This document shows positions 1-5,505 of a stretch of 7,452 nt of DNA, in pieces. The DNA is taken from NCBI GenBank assembly GCA_003551125.1, contig PULY01000022.1, forward strand, positions 1-7,452. Direction: 5' to 3'. Below the pieces are notes generated by a model that did not search any database, was not told where the DNA came from, and saw only the letters and a program-made list of their open reading frames with translations. The position numbers were made by a program, and so were the translations under genes. The stretch comes from Candidatus Iainarchaeum sp. (GTDB lineage Archaea; B1Sed10-29). Position 1 is the first letter of the stretch. Each line of letters opens with the position of its first letter.

Positions 1-150
1 CTCCATTTTATCACTTGCTCTGACTACAAAGGCTATATCCCCAAACTCTTCCAATGACTTCTCAAAGCTGTTGCCGTAGTCTCTGTTCTTCTTGATATAA
101 ATATCTAGCATTTCCCCTGTGATGTTTCCGAATTGCTCTTCTCTACTCAT
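1..150 (-). CDS. DUF1599 / nucleotide modification associated domain 1-like protein (3' end outside window)
   Basis: Reading leftwards from the ATG at 150-148, the frame stays open for 50 codons to the window edge, so only the N-terminus is present. The protein begins MSREEQFGNITGEMLDIYIK and then carries KNRDYGNSFEKSLEEFG and a VRASDK stretch (about residues 21-48). The K-N-x-D-Y-G-N-S-F core followed by a later R-x-S-D-K is what I associate with DUF1599, renamed nucleotide modification associated domain 1. That family occurs in phages and has been linked by gene context to DNA base modification; its biochemical activity is not known to me. The ATG overlaps the upstream stop in an ATGA arrangement (150-147), and GGGGGTG at 162-156 lies 5 nt upstream, so translation is probably coupled to the cysteine-rich gene. 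Family call is from motif memory; the start is well supported. Confidence 0.75.
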   Translation of the reverse strand, partial: MSREEQFGNITGEMLDIYIKKNRDYGNSFEKSLEEFGDIAFVVRASDKME

Positions 151-371
151 TGTAACACCCCCATGTAGTTGTCGCACATTGAGAAACCTTCTCCGCTTTT
201 TATTCCCTCTCTTTTAATGCTTGCTTTGAGATACGGGTCCTTCAGCATACAGTGACATTCTCCCTCAAAGTCGCACTTTAGACATTTGCATCCCTCACAC
301 TCGTATGGAGTTTTGGTTGCGTATGTCGGATTTCTCTTGTTTTTCAGGCTTTTTGGCTTTACTTGAGCCAT
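147..371 (-). CDS. Cysteine-rich 74-aa protein, possible metal-binding, unknown function
   Basis: I do not recognise this protein. From the ATG at 371-369 it is 74 aa with a basic N-terminus (K/R-rich, residues 5-20) and seven cysteines at about 25, 28, 30, 33, 39, 41 and 66, including CEGCKCLKC followed by CHC. The spacing suggests a zinc- or iron-sulfur-binding knuckle, but the pattern fits no family I can name. The frame could open 11 codons earlier at a GTG (404). I prefer ATG 371 because AGAGGAGA (386-379) sits 8 nt upstream and the ATG overlaps the stop of the AbrB-like gene as TAATG (373-369), a usual coupling arrangement. Its own stop overlaps the next start by 4 nt. It is the third gene of the leftward operon and follows a protein that also carries CxxC motifs. 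Confidence 0.75.
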   Translation of the reverse strand: MAQVKPKSLKNKRNPTYATKTPYECEGCKCLKCDFEGECHCMLKDPYLKASIKREGIKSGEGFSMCDNYMGVLQ

Positions 372-628
372 TAAAGCATCTCCTCTCTTAACATTCCCAG
401 ACACTCATAGCAAATTCTCTTACTCTCAAAGGATACATAGCTCTCTGTAGGGTCATCGCAAAATGTGCATCCGGACTGGAACTTTTTTACTACTACACAC
501 GCTTCACCGTCTGGGGATAGTGACCCGTAGATTTTTAACAGATCTCCCGGCTCTGCTCCTATTGATCTTAGTGTCTCAGTGGGTATAGTTAGTCTGCGTT
601 GGCTATCTAGACCTCTTATTAAGCTCAT
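371..628 (-). CDS. AbrB/SpoVT-type DNA-binding protein with C-terminal CxxC...CxxC segment
   Basis: This 85-aa protein has an N-terminal swapped-hairpin (AbrB/MazE/SpoVT) signature: a GLDSQRRLTIPTETLRSIG stretch (residues 6-24), then PGDLLKIY and a VVVKKF strand (45-50). This matches the family pattern D-x-x-x-R-[LV]-x-I-P-x-x-x-R-x-x-x-G-x-x-x-G-D. The tail carries C54-x2-C57 and C73-x2-C76, like the small C-terminal cysteine region of many Firmicute AbrB-like transition-state regulators and probably zinc-binding. Such proteins dimerise and bind AT-rich promoter DNA, usually repressing. The ATG at 628-626 is supported by GGGGGAG about 8 nt upstream; the gene overlaps the upstream gene by 26 nt. 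Its nearest likely target is the divergent promoter region at 972-1113, which is inference. The toxin-antitoxin role of some MazE-type relatives is unlikely here because no toxin gene adjoins it. Confidence 0.85.
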   Translation of the reverse strand: MSLIRGLDSQRRLTIPTETLRSIGAEPGDLLKIYGSLSPDGEACVVVKKFQSGCTFCDDPTESYVSFESKRICYECLGMLREEML

Positions 629-971
629 CCTTCATCTCCCCCTTGACTTTCTCTAGTAGCTCGTTTACCTTTTCATGCGTGTTTGCCATGTGAATTACTG
701 CTTGTGAGGTAAATTCGAGATGTGCAGAGAGAATATCTACCCAAGAGTAGACTCTTCCGGATTTTCCCCACAGTACAATACCACGATTCGGGTCTTCTGC
801 TGGCGGAACTTGTAGTCTCATAGCCATCTCGTCAAGTCCCGGCACTCCATGCTTCTCCGCATCAAATGGCTCCCCTTCTGTGAGATTTTCCTCAGTTTCC
901 TCAGTCAACTTCTCCATTTCCTCGTGCGGCTCTATGTTTCTTTGCTTTTGGTTCTTTTTTTTCTTACCCAT
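603..971 (-). CDS. Hypothetical 122-aa charged protein, first gene of the leftward operon
   Basis: I do not recognise a family. The protein starts with a lysine-rich run (MGKKKKNQKQR), then a Glu-rich, probably disordered region (residues 14-40), then a more ordered part with PPAEDPNRGIVLWGKSGRVY (56-75) and SWVDILSAHLEFTSQAV (76-92). It ends in an amphipathic charged helix (about 97-119) that could form a coiled coil. The GKSG at 69-72 is not a P-loop because the preceding GxxxxG pattern is absent. The start is very secure: ATG at 971-969 with a perfect AAGGAGGT (986-979) 7 nt upstream, and a SigA-like promoter whose -10 ends about 29 bp upstream of the start. Its 3' end overlaps the AbrB-like gene by 26 nt. 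Position suggests an early or regulatory protein, nothing more specific. Confidence 0.85.
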   Translation of the reverse strand: MGKKKKNQKQRNIEPHEEMEKLTEETEENLTEGEPFDAEKHGVPGLDEMAMRLQVPPAEDPNRGIVLWGKSGRVYSWVDILSAHLEFTSQAVIHMANTHEKVNELLEKVKGEMKDELNKRSR

Positions 972-996
972 TTTTAAAACCTCCTTTAGTGTTGTT

Positions 997-1016
997 CCTA
1001 TTTTACCCTATTTTAC
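997..1016. repeat. Tandem 10-bp direct repeat over the leftward -10 box (candidate operator)
   Basis: CCTATTTTAC occurs twice back to back (997-1006 and 1007-1016); on the minus strand it reads GTAAAATAGG twice. One copy supplies the -10 hexamer (TAAAAT) of the leftward promoter and the other lies in its spacer. A repeat of one helical turn puts both copies on the same DNA face, as expected for two bound protein subunits. The operator role is inference; the repeat itself is exact. Confidence 0.6.
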
Positions 1017-1028
1017 CACTCTTGTCAA
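1000..1028 (-). promoter_or_regulatory. SigA-like promoter of the leftward operon
   Basis: On the minus strand TTGACA (1028-1023) is followed by a 17-bp spacer and TAAAAT (1005-1000), an almost consensus housekeeping promoter. Transcription would begin near 993, giving a short leader of about 20 nt with the AAGGAGGT site of the 122-aa protein gene. It would drive all four leftward genes, since none of the gaps between them could hold another promoter. The 20-bp tandem repeat covering its -10 suggests it is controlled. Confidence 0.8.
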
Positions 1029-1053
1029 GCCCCTTTTGGTAATGATTTGACAA
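1022..1053. repeat. Inverted repeat formed by the two divergent -35 boxes
   Basis: TTGTCAA (1022-1028) and TTGACAA (1047-1053) are exact inverted copies separated by 18 bp. Each contains a TTGACA -35 hexamer on its own strand, so the symmetry may simply reflect two good promoters. The same symmetry could let one dimeric protein cover both -35 boxes at once. Confidence 0.6.
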
Positions 1054-1080
1054 ATGGTGAATTTTAGTGTAGTATATAAT
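1047..1080 (+). promoter_or_regulatory. Probable promoter of the packaging/head operon
   Basis: TTGACA (1047-1052), a 17-bp spacer and TAGTAT (1070-1075) form a reasonable SigA-like promoter. A perfect TATAAT lies at 1075-1080, but 22 bp from that -35, and no good alternative -35 sits at the right distance. The -35 is therefore clear and the exact -10 uncertain. It points at the small terminase gene and is divergent from the leftward promoter, with only 18 bp between the two -35 boxes. Confidence 0.6.
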
Positions 1081-1098
1081 ATAGAACGAGTATGTCTA

Positions 1099-1106
1099 AA
1101 AGGAGG
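1099..1106 (+). promoter_or_regulatory. Ribosome binding site that fixes the small terminase start at GTG 1114
   Basis: AAAGGAGG lies 7 nt before GTG 1114. The frame could open at ATG 1054, but that codon sits inside the promoter between the -35 and -10, before any transcript from it could start, and has no Shine-Dalgarno site. Confidence 0.8.
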
Positions 1107-1113
1107 TTTGACT

Positions 1114-1518
1114 GTGGAACTCAATGAAATTGACAAGAAAGTACTGAAAGCTATAAATGAGACGGGTCAAAGTCAGCTTACAGCTTCGGCTATAGCTGAA
1201 AAAGCCGACTGTTCGGTCGCTGATGTATGTGAGAGGCTTCGTGATCCGGAGTTTAAAGGCATGTATAAGGAAATGTTGGAGTCTACTTTGACCGCAGAAA
1301 CGCCTCAAATCCTTAATGCTATGGCTGCTAAAGCGAAACAGGGTAGTTTTAAGGAAGCAAAGCTGATTTTAGAGCTTACCGGGGTCTACTCAGAGAAGCA
1401 GAGAGTGGAAATGAGCGGTGGAATTGACGTAAATGTAGATGTTTTCAAGGATGACGAAGAGAAAAATGCGTTTGTTGAAGCTACATTGAGTAAATTGGTA
1501 AGCGAAGGGGAAAAATAA
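1114..1518 (+). CDS. terS: Terminase small subunit (DNA-recognition subunit)
   Basis: Starting at GTG 1114 this encodes 134 aa. Residues 4-43 look like a helix-turn-helix: a helix ending KVLKAIN, then LTASAIAEKADCSVADVCERL, which reads as helix, tight turn and recognition helix. Residues 44-100 are mainly helical (FKGMYKEMLESTL, ILNAMAAKAKQGSFKEAKLILELTGVY), matching the oligomerising core of phage small terminases, and the acidic tail (109-134) fits the segment that contacts the large subunit. Its place two genes before a clear large terminase makes the assignment likely. In the packaging motor this subunit forms a ring that binds the pac or cos site and regulates the large subunit. Its stop overlaps the next start as TAATG (1516-1520). 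In several phages the pac site lies inside this gene; I cannot identify one by eye. Confidence 0.8.
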   Translation: MELNEIDKKVLKAINETGQSQLTASAIAEKADCSVADVCERLRDPEFKGMYKEMLESTLTAETPQILNAMAAKAKQGSFKEAKLILELTGVYSEKQRVEMSGGIDVNVDVFKDDEEKNAFVEATLSKLVSEGEK

Positions 1519-1751
1519 TGGAAAATTTGCTCATAGGCGTAGTTACAGGGGCAATATTTGCCACTTGGTTGCATTATCTACAGGCAAAACCGGAGAGATA
1601 TACCAAAAATACACAGTCAAGTGTATTTCAGGAGCTTTTGAACGAGAAAACACCTAAACCGGACTTGAAAAAGGCCAGATACTACCAATCTCCGGCATAT
1701 AAAGCAGAGAAAAAGCTTATCGAGAGATACAAGAAGGGAGCAACAAGGTGA
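1518..1751 (+). CDS. Small protein with one N-terminal membrane segment, unknown function
   Basis: I do not recognise this 77-aa protein. Residues 4-20 (LLIGVVTGAIFATWLHY) are hydrophobic and could form a single transmembrane helix or an uncleaved signal anchor. The remainder is strongly basic and helical (KPDLKKARYYQSPAYKAEKKLIERYKKG), and would lie in the cytoplasm under the positive-inside rule. ATG 1518 overlaps the small terminase stop, and the gene's own stop overlaps the GTG of the large terminase by 4 nt. It is thus translationally embedded between the two terminase genes and made in step with them. A membrane-linked role near the packaging machinery or a structural role are both guesses. 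The overlaps and a moderate ribosome site (GAAGGGG, 1504-1510) make the gene itself credible. Confidence 0.75.
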   Translation: MENLLIGVVTGAIFATWLHYLQAKPERYTKNTQSSVFQELLNEKTPKPDLKKARYYQSPAYKAEKKLIERYKKGATR

Positions 1752-3421
1752 CAAAAGCGAGAGCTTTCCCTGAATACAATGAAAAAGAAGAAGAACAGAT
1801 GAAGGCTGTGTCGAGACAAAGGTCTTTGGAGGATTTGCATTATTTTACCAAACAATTACTGGGTTTCGATAGGTTAACAGATCACTACCACAAGGAAATG
1901 TGTCTCGATGTTGACGCTCCGGGCTATAAATTTAAACTTTTGCTTCACCCACGGGGGCATTATAAGTCCACTGTGGCGTCTGAATCGTATTCAATTCTGA
2001 AATTACTACGCAATCCGAATGAGCGTATTCTTATAACTAACGCAAAGTTAGACAACTCTCAAAAGTTTCTCCGTTCGATTGCAAGCCAATTTAACCAGAA
2101 CTCACGTTTTAGGTGGGCTTGGAGAGACTGGTGGATTAATCAGTATGCAGATAACTACATGAAAGCTGAGAAGGGCGATAAGCTAGACTGGCTTACAAGG
2201 AATACACAGAATGAACTGACAGTTCTCAGGCCGGGAGCTGTTCGTGAGGCAAGTGTTACGGCCGCTTCGATTGATAGTTCAATGGTTTCACAGCACTACG
2301 GACTTATTATAGCCGACGACTTAATTAACAGAGAATGGGTAAGAACTCAGGAAATGGTGGAAAAGTCAATTCTTTACTTTAAGGACTTACTTGACTTACT
2401 TGATCCTGATGGTGAGCTTATTGTGATTGGAACTCGCTGGTCTCATGCTGACTTGTATGCTTGGATCTTAGAAGAGTTTGGCCGATTTGCCCACATTAGA
2501 GCGCCAGAGGGGACAGTAGAGCAGCATATCTACGACGAAGGCGCAAATATAGATGAGCACCAGAAGAGCTGGATGGTGAGTATATGGCCAACGTCTATTG
2601 ATAAGCCGATCTTTCCAGAGGAGTTTAGCTCTGAAGTATTGCAGAATTTACTACACGCTAAGGGACCATATGAGTTTGGTTCTCAGTATCTGTTAGCCCC
2701 GACGCCAGCAGAATCCCAGAAGTTTCAAGCTGAGTGGATTAACTGGTTGGATGAGCTGCCGGATATATCTGATATGAATATTGTTATAACGGTAGACCCA
2801 GCGATTAGTTTGGAAGACCACGCAGACCGAACAGCTATTCTCGTCTGTGGGTATGATGCTTTCAATAATATGTATCTGTTAGATGGTATAAACGAACGTG
2901 TCACAGAGGACGAGTTACTTGACAAATTATACGATTTGGCGTATTATTATAGTGAGAGAGGTAGATTTTTACTGCCGATTGGATTTGAGGCAATAGGGTT
3001 TCAGCAGACTTATATTTACAATTTCGAGAGACTGATGATGGAAAGAGGTAAATTCTTTACTGTTGAGGAAGTTAAGAGGCGTAGTAGAACTACTAAAGAA
3101 GAACGTATTTTGAGACTTGTTCCACGTTTGAAGAATGGGTTCTTTTGCCCGAGGAGTTTGAAGCGTAGAAGTGCAAGGGGAGAAGATTATGATTTGGTTA
3201 AGAGGCTTCTCTGGGAATTAACAAAGTTTCCGTTTGCAGGGTTCGACGATTTAGCAGACGCTCTGGCAGACCAGTTAGACTTGATACACGCAAATAAACT
3301 TCCGAAGGCTTCCCCTGCAAAGAAGGAAGGACAGTACAGAGAGTTTACTCACCCGTCGATACTGGAAGACCGGAGAGGACGAAGAAGGACAAAGACACAA
3401 AACATAGGAGTGGTAAGGTAG
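1748..3421 (+). CDS. terL: Terminase large subunit (packaging ATPase and nuclease)
   Basis: This 557-aa protein has the two-domain layout of phage DNA-packaging motors. ATPase domain: Walker A-like HPRGHYKST (residues 67-75, Lys73), Walker B LIIADD (186-191), and coupling motif IGTRW (227-231). RNase H-like nuclease domain: VITVDPA with Asp350, IGFEAIGF with Glu414, and FDDLADALAD with Asp500/501 and Asp504. This acidic set is expected to bind the two metals that cut concatemeric DNA. The basic tail (541-549) may contact DNA or portal. Length is usual for the family. It starts at GTG 1748 with GGGAG 7 nt upstream and overlaps the preceding stop as GTGA; no upstream ATG is available. Tyr72 before the catalytic Lys is less usual than the Gly or Ala common there. 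It acts at the portal vertex, pumping DNA into the procapsid with ATP. Confidence 0.95.
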   Translation: MTKARAFPEYNEKEEEQMKAVSRQRSLEDLHYFTKQLLGFDRLTDHYHKEMCLDVDAPGYKFKLLLHPRGHYKSTVASESYSILKLLRNPNERILITNAKLDNSQKFLRSIASQFNQNSRFRWAWRDWWINQYADNYMKAEKGDKLDWLTRNTQNELTVLRPGAVREASVTAASIDSSMVSQHYGLIIADDLINREWVRTQEMVEKSILYFKDLLDLLDPDGELIVIGTRWSHADLYAWILEEFGRFAHIRAPEGTVEQHIYDEGANIDEHQKSWMVSIWPTSIDKPIFPEEFSSEVLQNLLHAKGPYEFGSQYLLAPTPAESQKFQAEWINWLDELPDISDMNIVITVDPAISLEDHADRTAILVCGYDAFNNMYLLDGINERVTEDELLDKLYDLAYYYSERGRFLLPIGFEAIGFQQTYIYNFERLMMERGKFFTVEEVKRRSRTTKEERILRLVPRLKNGFFCPRSLKRRSARGEDYDLVKRLLWELTKFPFAGFDDLADALADQLDLIHANKLPKASPAKKEGQYREFTHPSILEDRRGRRRTKTQNIGVVR

Positions 3422-5311
3422 ATGTCTTTTCAACTGCCGTGGGTCAGAAACAAAAAACAGAAAGTAAAACACGAAGGAACACGGGACCATAATACCGAAG
3501 AAGAAAATGAGCTGTTGGAAATAGCTGAACAACGGTTTCATCTTGCAGACACTTCTAAGGTAGATTTTCAGAACGAGCATCTGCACAGGAAGTGGAGACG
3601 GTTTGACGAGATTTACAGGAGTCAGCAGTGGCAGGAGGTAGTCCCGGAAGACAGGTCTGCCCCTGTGTTGAATTTTATTTTTGCAATTATTCAGTCTCTA
3701 GTACCGAGACTAACTGACAACAATCCGAAAGTACATGTTCAGCCAAGACAGAGCCCTGACGATAAGGGTCTGGCAGACAAAATACAGGCTGCGTTAGACT
3801 ACCTGTGGTATACGAACTATATGAGGCAGGAAAGACTGAGAGAGGCTGTCATCCATATGCTGAAGTATGGAACAGCACTTTTCAAAATTGTCTGGAATCC
3901 GGAATTAAAGGATGGGTTAGGTGATGTAGAATACACTGTAGTACATCCGATGAATTTTTATCCTGACCCGAGGGCATACACTTTAGAGGATATGGACTAT
4001 TACTTTGTGAAAATGCCTAAATCGATAGAATATATTATGCGAAGGTGGCCGAATAAAGGTCATGTGGTAATACCTGACAGTGATTGGCATGAGACGGAAG
4101 ACCTTCAGGGCAGAGCCAAAGACACTGGCGAAGAAGTAGCAACTCTAGTAGAGTACGGCTTCAGGGACGAAGATGGAAATGTTTGTATAATGTATTACGC
4201 AGGACATGTTGTACTGGATGTTTTTGGAGGTAGGTATGATGAGGATGAAGAAGAATCTCCAGAGGCAGAGGATATAGAGGAAGACGAAGAAAAAGAGGGA
4301 GAACCAGTCTATCCGCATAACAAGTTCCCGTTTGCGAAGATGGTTGACTATCCGAGCGAGAAGGAGTTCTGGGGGATTGGTGAGATTGAGGTTGCTGAGA
4401 TTGCCCAAAGGTTGATAAACTCTTTTGAGGCACAGATGATTGACAATACAAGAATGATGGCTAACTCACAGTGGATAGTAAATAAAGCAGAGTCTGGGTT
4501 AGACGAGGCAGACGCTGATATGCTTGATAACTCTCCGGGTAGTGCAATATTCACTCATAACGGCGGAGTAGACAGGATTCCGGGAGTACCAATACCAGCT
4601 CATATACCACAGCACTTGGAGAGCTTGATATTCTGGTTAGAACAAATTCTCGGAGTACACGATGTGGTACAGGGTAGGCAACCAGAGGGAGTTAGGGCCG
4701 CATCAGCTATCATCGCTTTACAGGAAGCAGCTAACGTGAGGGTTAAAGAGAAAGCTAATCATATGGAGGCTGCTATAAGGCAGTTGTCAGAACAGGCAAT
4801 TTCTTTGATACTTGACAATTATGAAGAAGACAGGATGGTAAGGGTAGCAGGAGACAGTGTACCAACTACGTTGAATGTGAGAGAGGCTCTGGAAGAAAGA
4901 GTATTAGATATGGCACAAGAAGCAGGAATGGTAGCTCCGCAACAGCCGATGGGCATGGGAGAAGGTATGATTGAAGGACCCGGTATGGAAGGACCCGGTA
5001 TGCAGCAACAGCAAATGATGCCTGAAGATCCTATGGCTCAAGAAATGCAGATGGAGGAGCTTATGACTCAAGTTAAATACCCGGAGTTTGACATTGAGAT
5101 TGATGTCGGAGCAAGTATTCCACAGAGTCAAGCTTTATTATATGAACAAGCAAAAGAGTTTTTCCAGCTTGGGGTTGTCGACAGACAGGCAGTTCTGGAG
5201 GTTACGAACTTCCCGAACGCTGAGGAGATACTAAGTAGAATGGAACAGCAGGAGCAAGCTATGATGGGACAGGAAGAGCCAACAGAAAGGGTCGGCGAAA
5301 GGACCCGGTAA
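3422..5311 (+). CDS. Portal protein (head-tail connector dodecamer)
   Basis: This 629-aa protein has features of large portal proteins: KWRRFDEIYRSQQW (57-70), APVLNFIFAIIQSLVPRLTDN (80-100), a YGTALFKIVWNP core strand region (149-160), HPMNFYPDPRA (175-185), FWGIGEIEVAEIAQRLINSFE (316-336) and a long helical crown region (about 423-465). It immediately follows the large terminase, the usual portal position, and its ATG abuts the terminase stop (TAGATG). Two low-complexity parts stand out: an acidic stretch at 272-294 within the wing region, and a Met/Gln/Gly-rich segment at about 503-548, including a tandem EGPGM. Both look like flexible insertions. The portal forms the unique capsid vertex through which DNA enters and leaves, and usually nucleates assembly with scaffold. 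The acidic and Met-rich pieces appear dispensable for the fold, which is inference. Confidence 0.9.
   Translation: MSFQLPWVRNKKQKVKHEGTRDHNTEEENELLEIAEQRFHLADTSKVDFQNEHLHRKWRRFDEIYRSQQWQEVVPEDRSAPVLNFIFAIIQSLVPRLTDNNPKVHVQPRQSPDDKGLADKIQAALDYLWYTNYMRQERLREAVIHMLKYGTALFKIVWNPELKDGLGDVEYTVVHPMNFYPDPRAYTLEDMDYYFVKMPKSIEYIMRRWPNKGHVVIPDSDWHETEDLQGRAKDTGEEVATLVEYGFRDEDGNVCIMYYAGHVVLDVFGGRYDEDEEESPEAEDIEEDEEKEGEPVYPHNKFPFAKMVDYPSEKEFWGIGEIEVAEIAQRLINSFEAQMIDNTRMMANSQWIVNKAESGLDEADADMLDNSPGSAIFTHNGGVDRIPGVPIPAHIPQHLESLIFWLEQILGVHDVVQGRQPEGVRAASAIIALQEAANVRVKEKANHMEAAIRQLSEQAISLILDNYEEDRMVRVAGDSVPTTLNVREALEERVLDMAQEAGMVAPQQPMGMGEGMIEGPGMEGPGMQQQQMMPEDPMAQEMQMEELMTQVKYPEFDIEIDVGASIPQSQALLYEQAKEFFQLGVVDRQAVLEVTNFPNAEEILSRMEQQEQAMMGQEEPTERVGERTR
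4973..5002 (+). repeat. Tandem 15-bp repeat inside the portal gene
   Basis: GAAGGACCCGGTATG occurs twice in tandem (4973-4987 and 4988-5002), encoding EGPGM twice in the Met/Gln-rich segment. Its 10-bp core GGACCCGGTA appears a third time at 5301-5310, where it is read in another frame and supplies the portal stop codon. Confidence 0.85.
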
Positions 5312-5318
5312 GGAGGTG
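5310..5318 (+). promoter_or_regulatory. Strong ribosome binding site pointing at TTG 5326
   Basis: AAGGAGGTG overlaps the portal stop codon (TAA 5309-5311) and lies 7 nt upstream of TTG 5326. This is one of the best Shine-Dalgarno matches in the window, and no ATG or GTG start lies at a usable distance, so it decides the start of the 59-aa gene. Confidence 0.75.
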
Positions 5319-5325
5319 AGCCAAA

Positions 5326-5505
5326 TTGAGTAGTAGAACATTTTATGCTGGTTACAAAGAAACAGAAGGGAAAAGCCCGAGGTACAAGGAAATGCCGGTA
5401 AAGCAGCCTACGGCGGGCAAGGCCTCGGGAGAAACACATCTGCGTAATTTACCAGCCAGAAACAGGCTTACCGCACAGTCTCAAAGAAAACCCTTTGGGG
5501 GTTAA
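5326..5505 (+). CDS. Small basic 59-aa protein with TTG start, unknown function
   Basis: From TTG 5326 an uninterrupted frame of 59 codons runs to TAA 5503-5505. The product starts MSSRTFYAGYKETEGKSPRY and is rich in Lys, Arg, Gly and Pro (KEMPVKQPTAGKASGETHLR, then NLPARNRLTAQSQRKPFGG). It has no cysteine, no membrane segment and little sign of a packed core, suggesting a basic, possibly disordered or nucleic-acid-binding peptide. Support comes from the AAGGAGGTG site at the right spacing, its place in a dense late operon that otherwise leaves an unusual 267-bp hole, and the lack of other starts. Against it, the same DNA can be folded into several hairpins (see the separate entry), so a non-coding or dual role is possible. 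By position it may be a minor head or portal-associated protein, which is a guess. Confidence 0.6.
   Translation: MSSRTFYAGYKETEGKSPRYKEMPVKQPTAGKASGETHLRNLPARNRLTAQSQRKPFGG

Noticed and set aside
372..404. GTG 404 start for the cysteine-rich protein
   Set aside because: It lacks a good ribosome site. The internal ATG 371 has AGAGGAGA and a TAATG overlap with the upstream gene.
756..767. GKSG in the 122-aa protein as a nucleotide-binding P-loop
   Set aside because: The required GxxxxGK[ST] pattern is absent and no Walker B follows; the protein is too small and charged for an NTPase.
1054..1113. Upstream ATG extension of the small terminase by 20 codons
   Set aside because: ATG 1054 lies between the -35 and -10 of the likely promoter and has no ribosome site; GTG 1114 has a strong one at proper spacing.
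4145..4451. Antisense open frames opposite the portal gene
   Set aside because: Overlapping frames with no ribosome site; they mirror the codon bias of the acidic portal segment and encode low-complexity translations.
5128..5439. Antisense open frame across the portal end and the 59-aa gene
   Set aside because: No ribosome site or promoter visible and its product is Ser/Cys/Phe-rich without recognisable features; sense-strand reading explains the region better.
5489..5503. AACCC/GGGTT hairpin as rho-independent terminator after the 59-aa gene
   Set aside because: Only 5 bp of stem and no U-tract follows, and the operon must continue into scaffold and coat genes.
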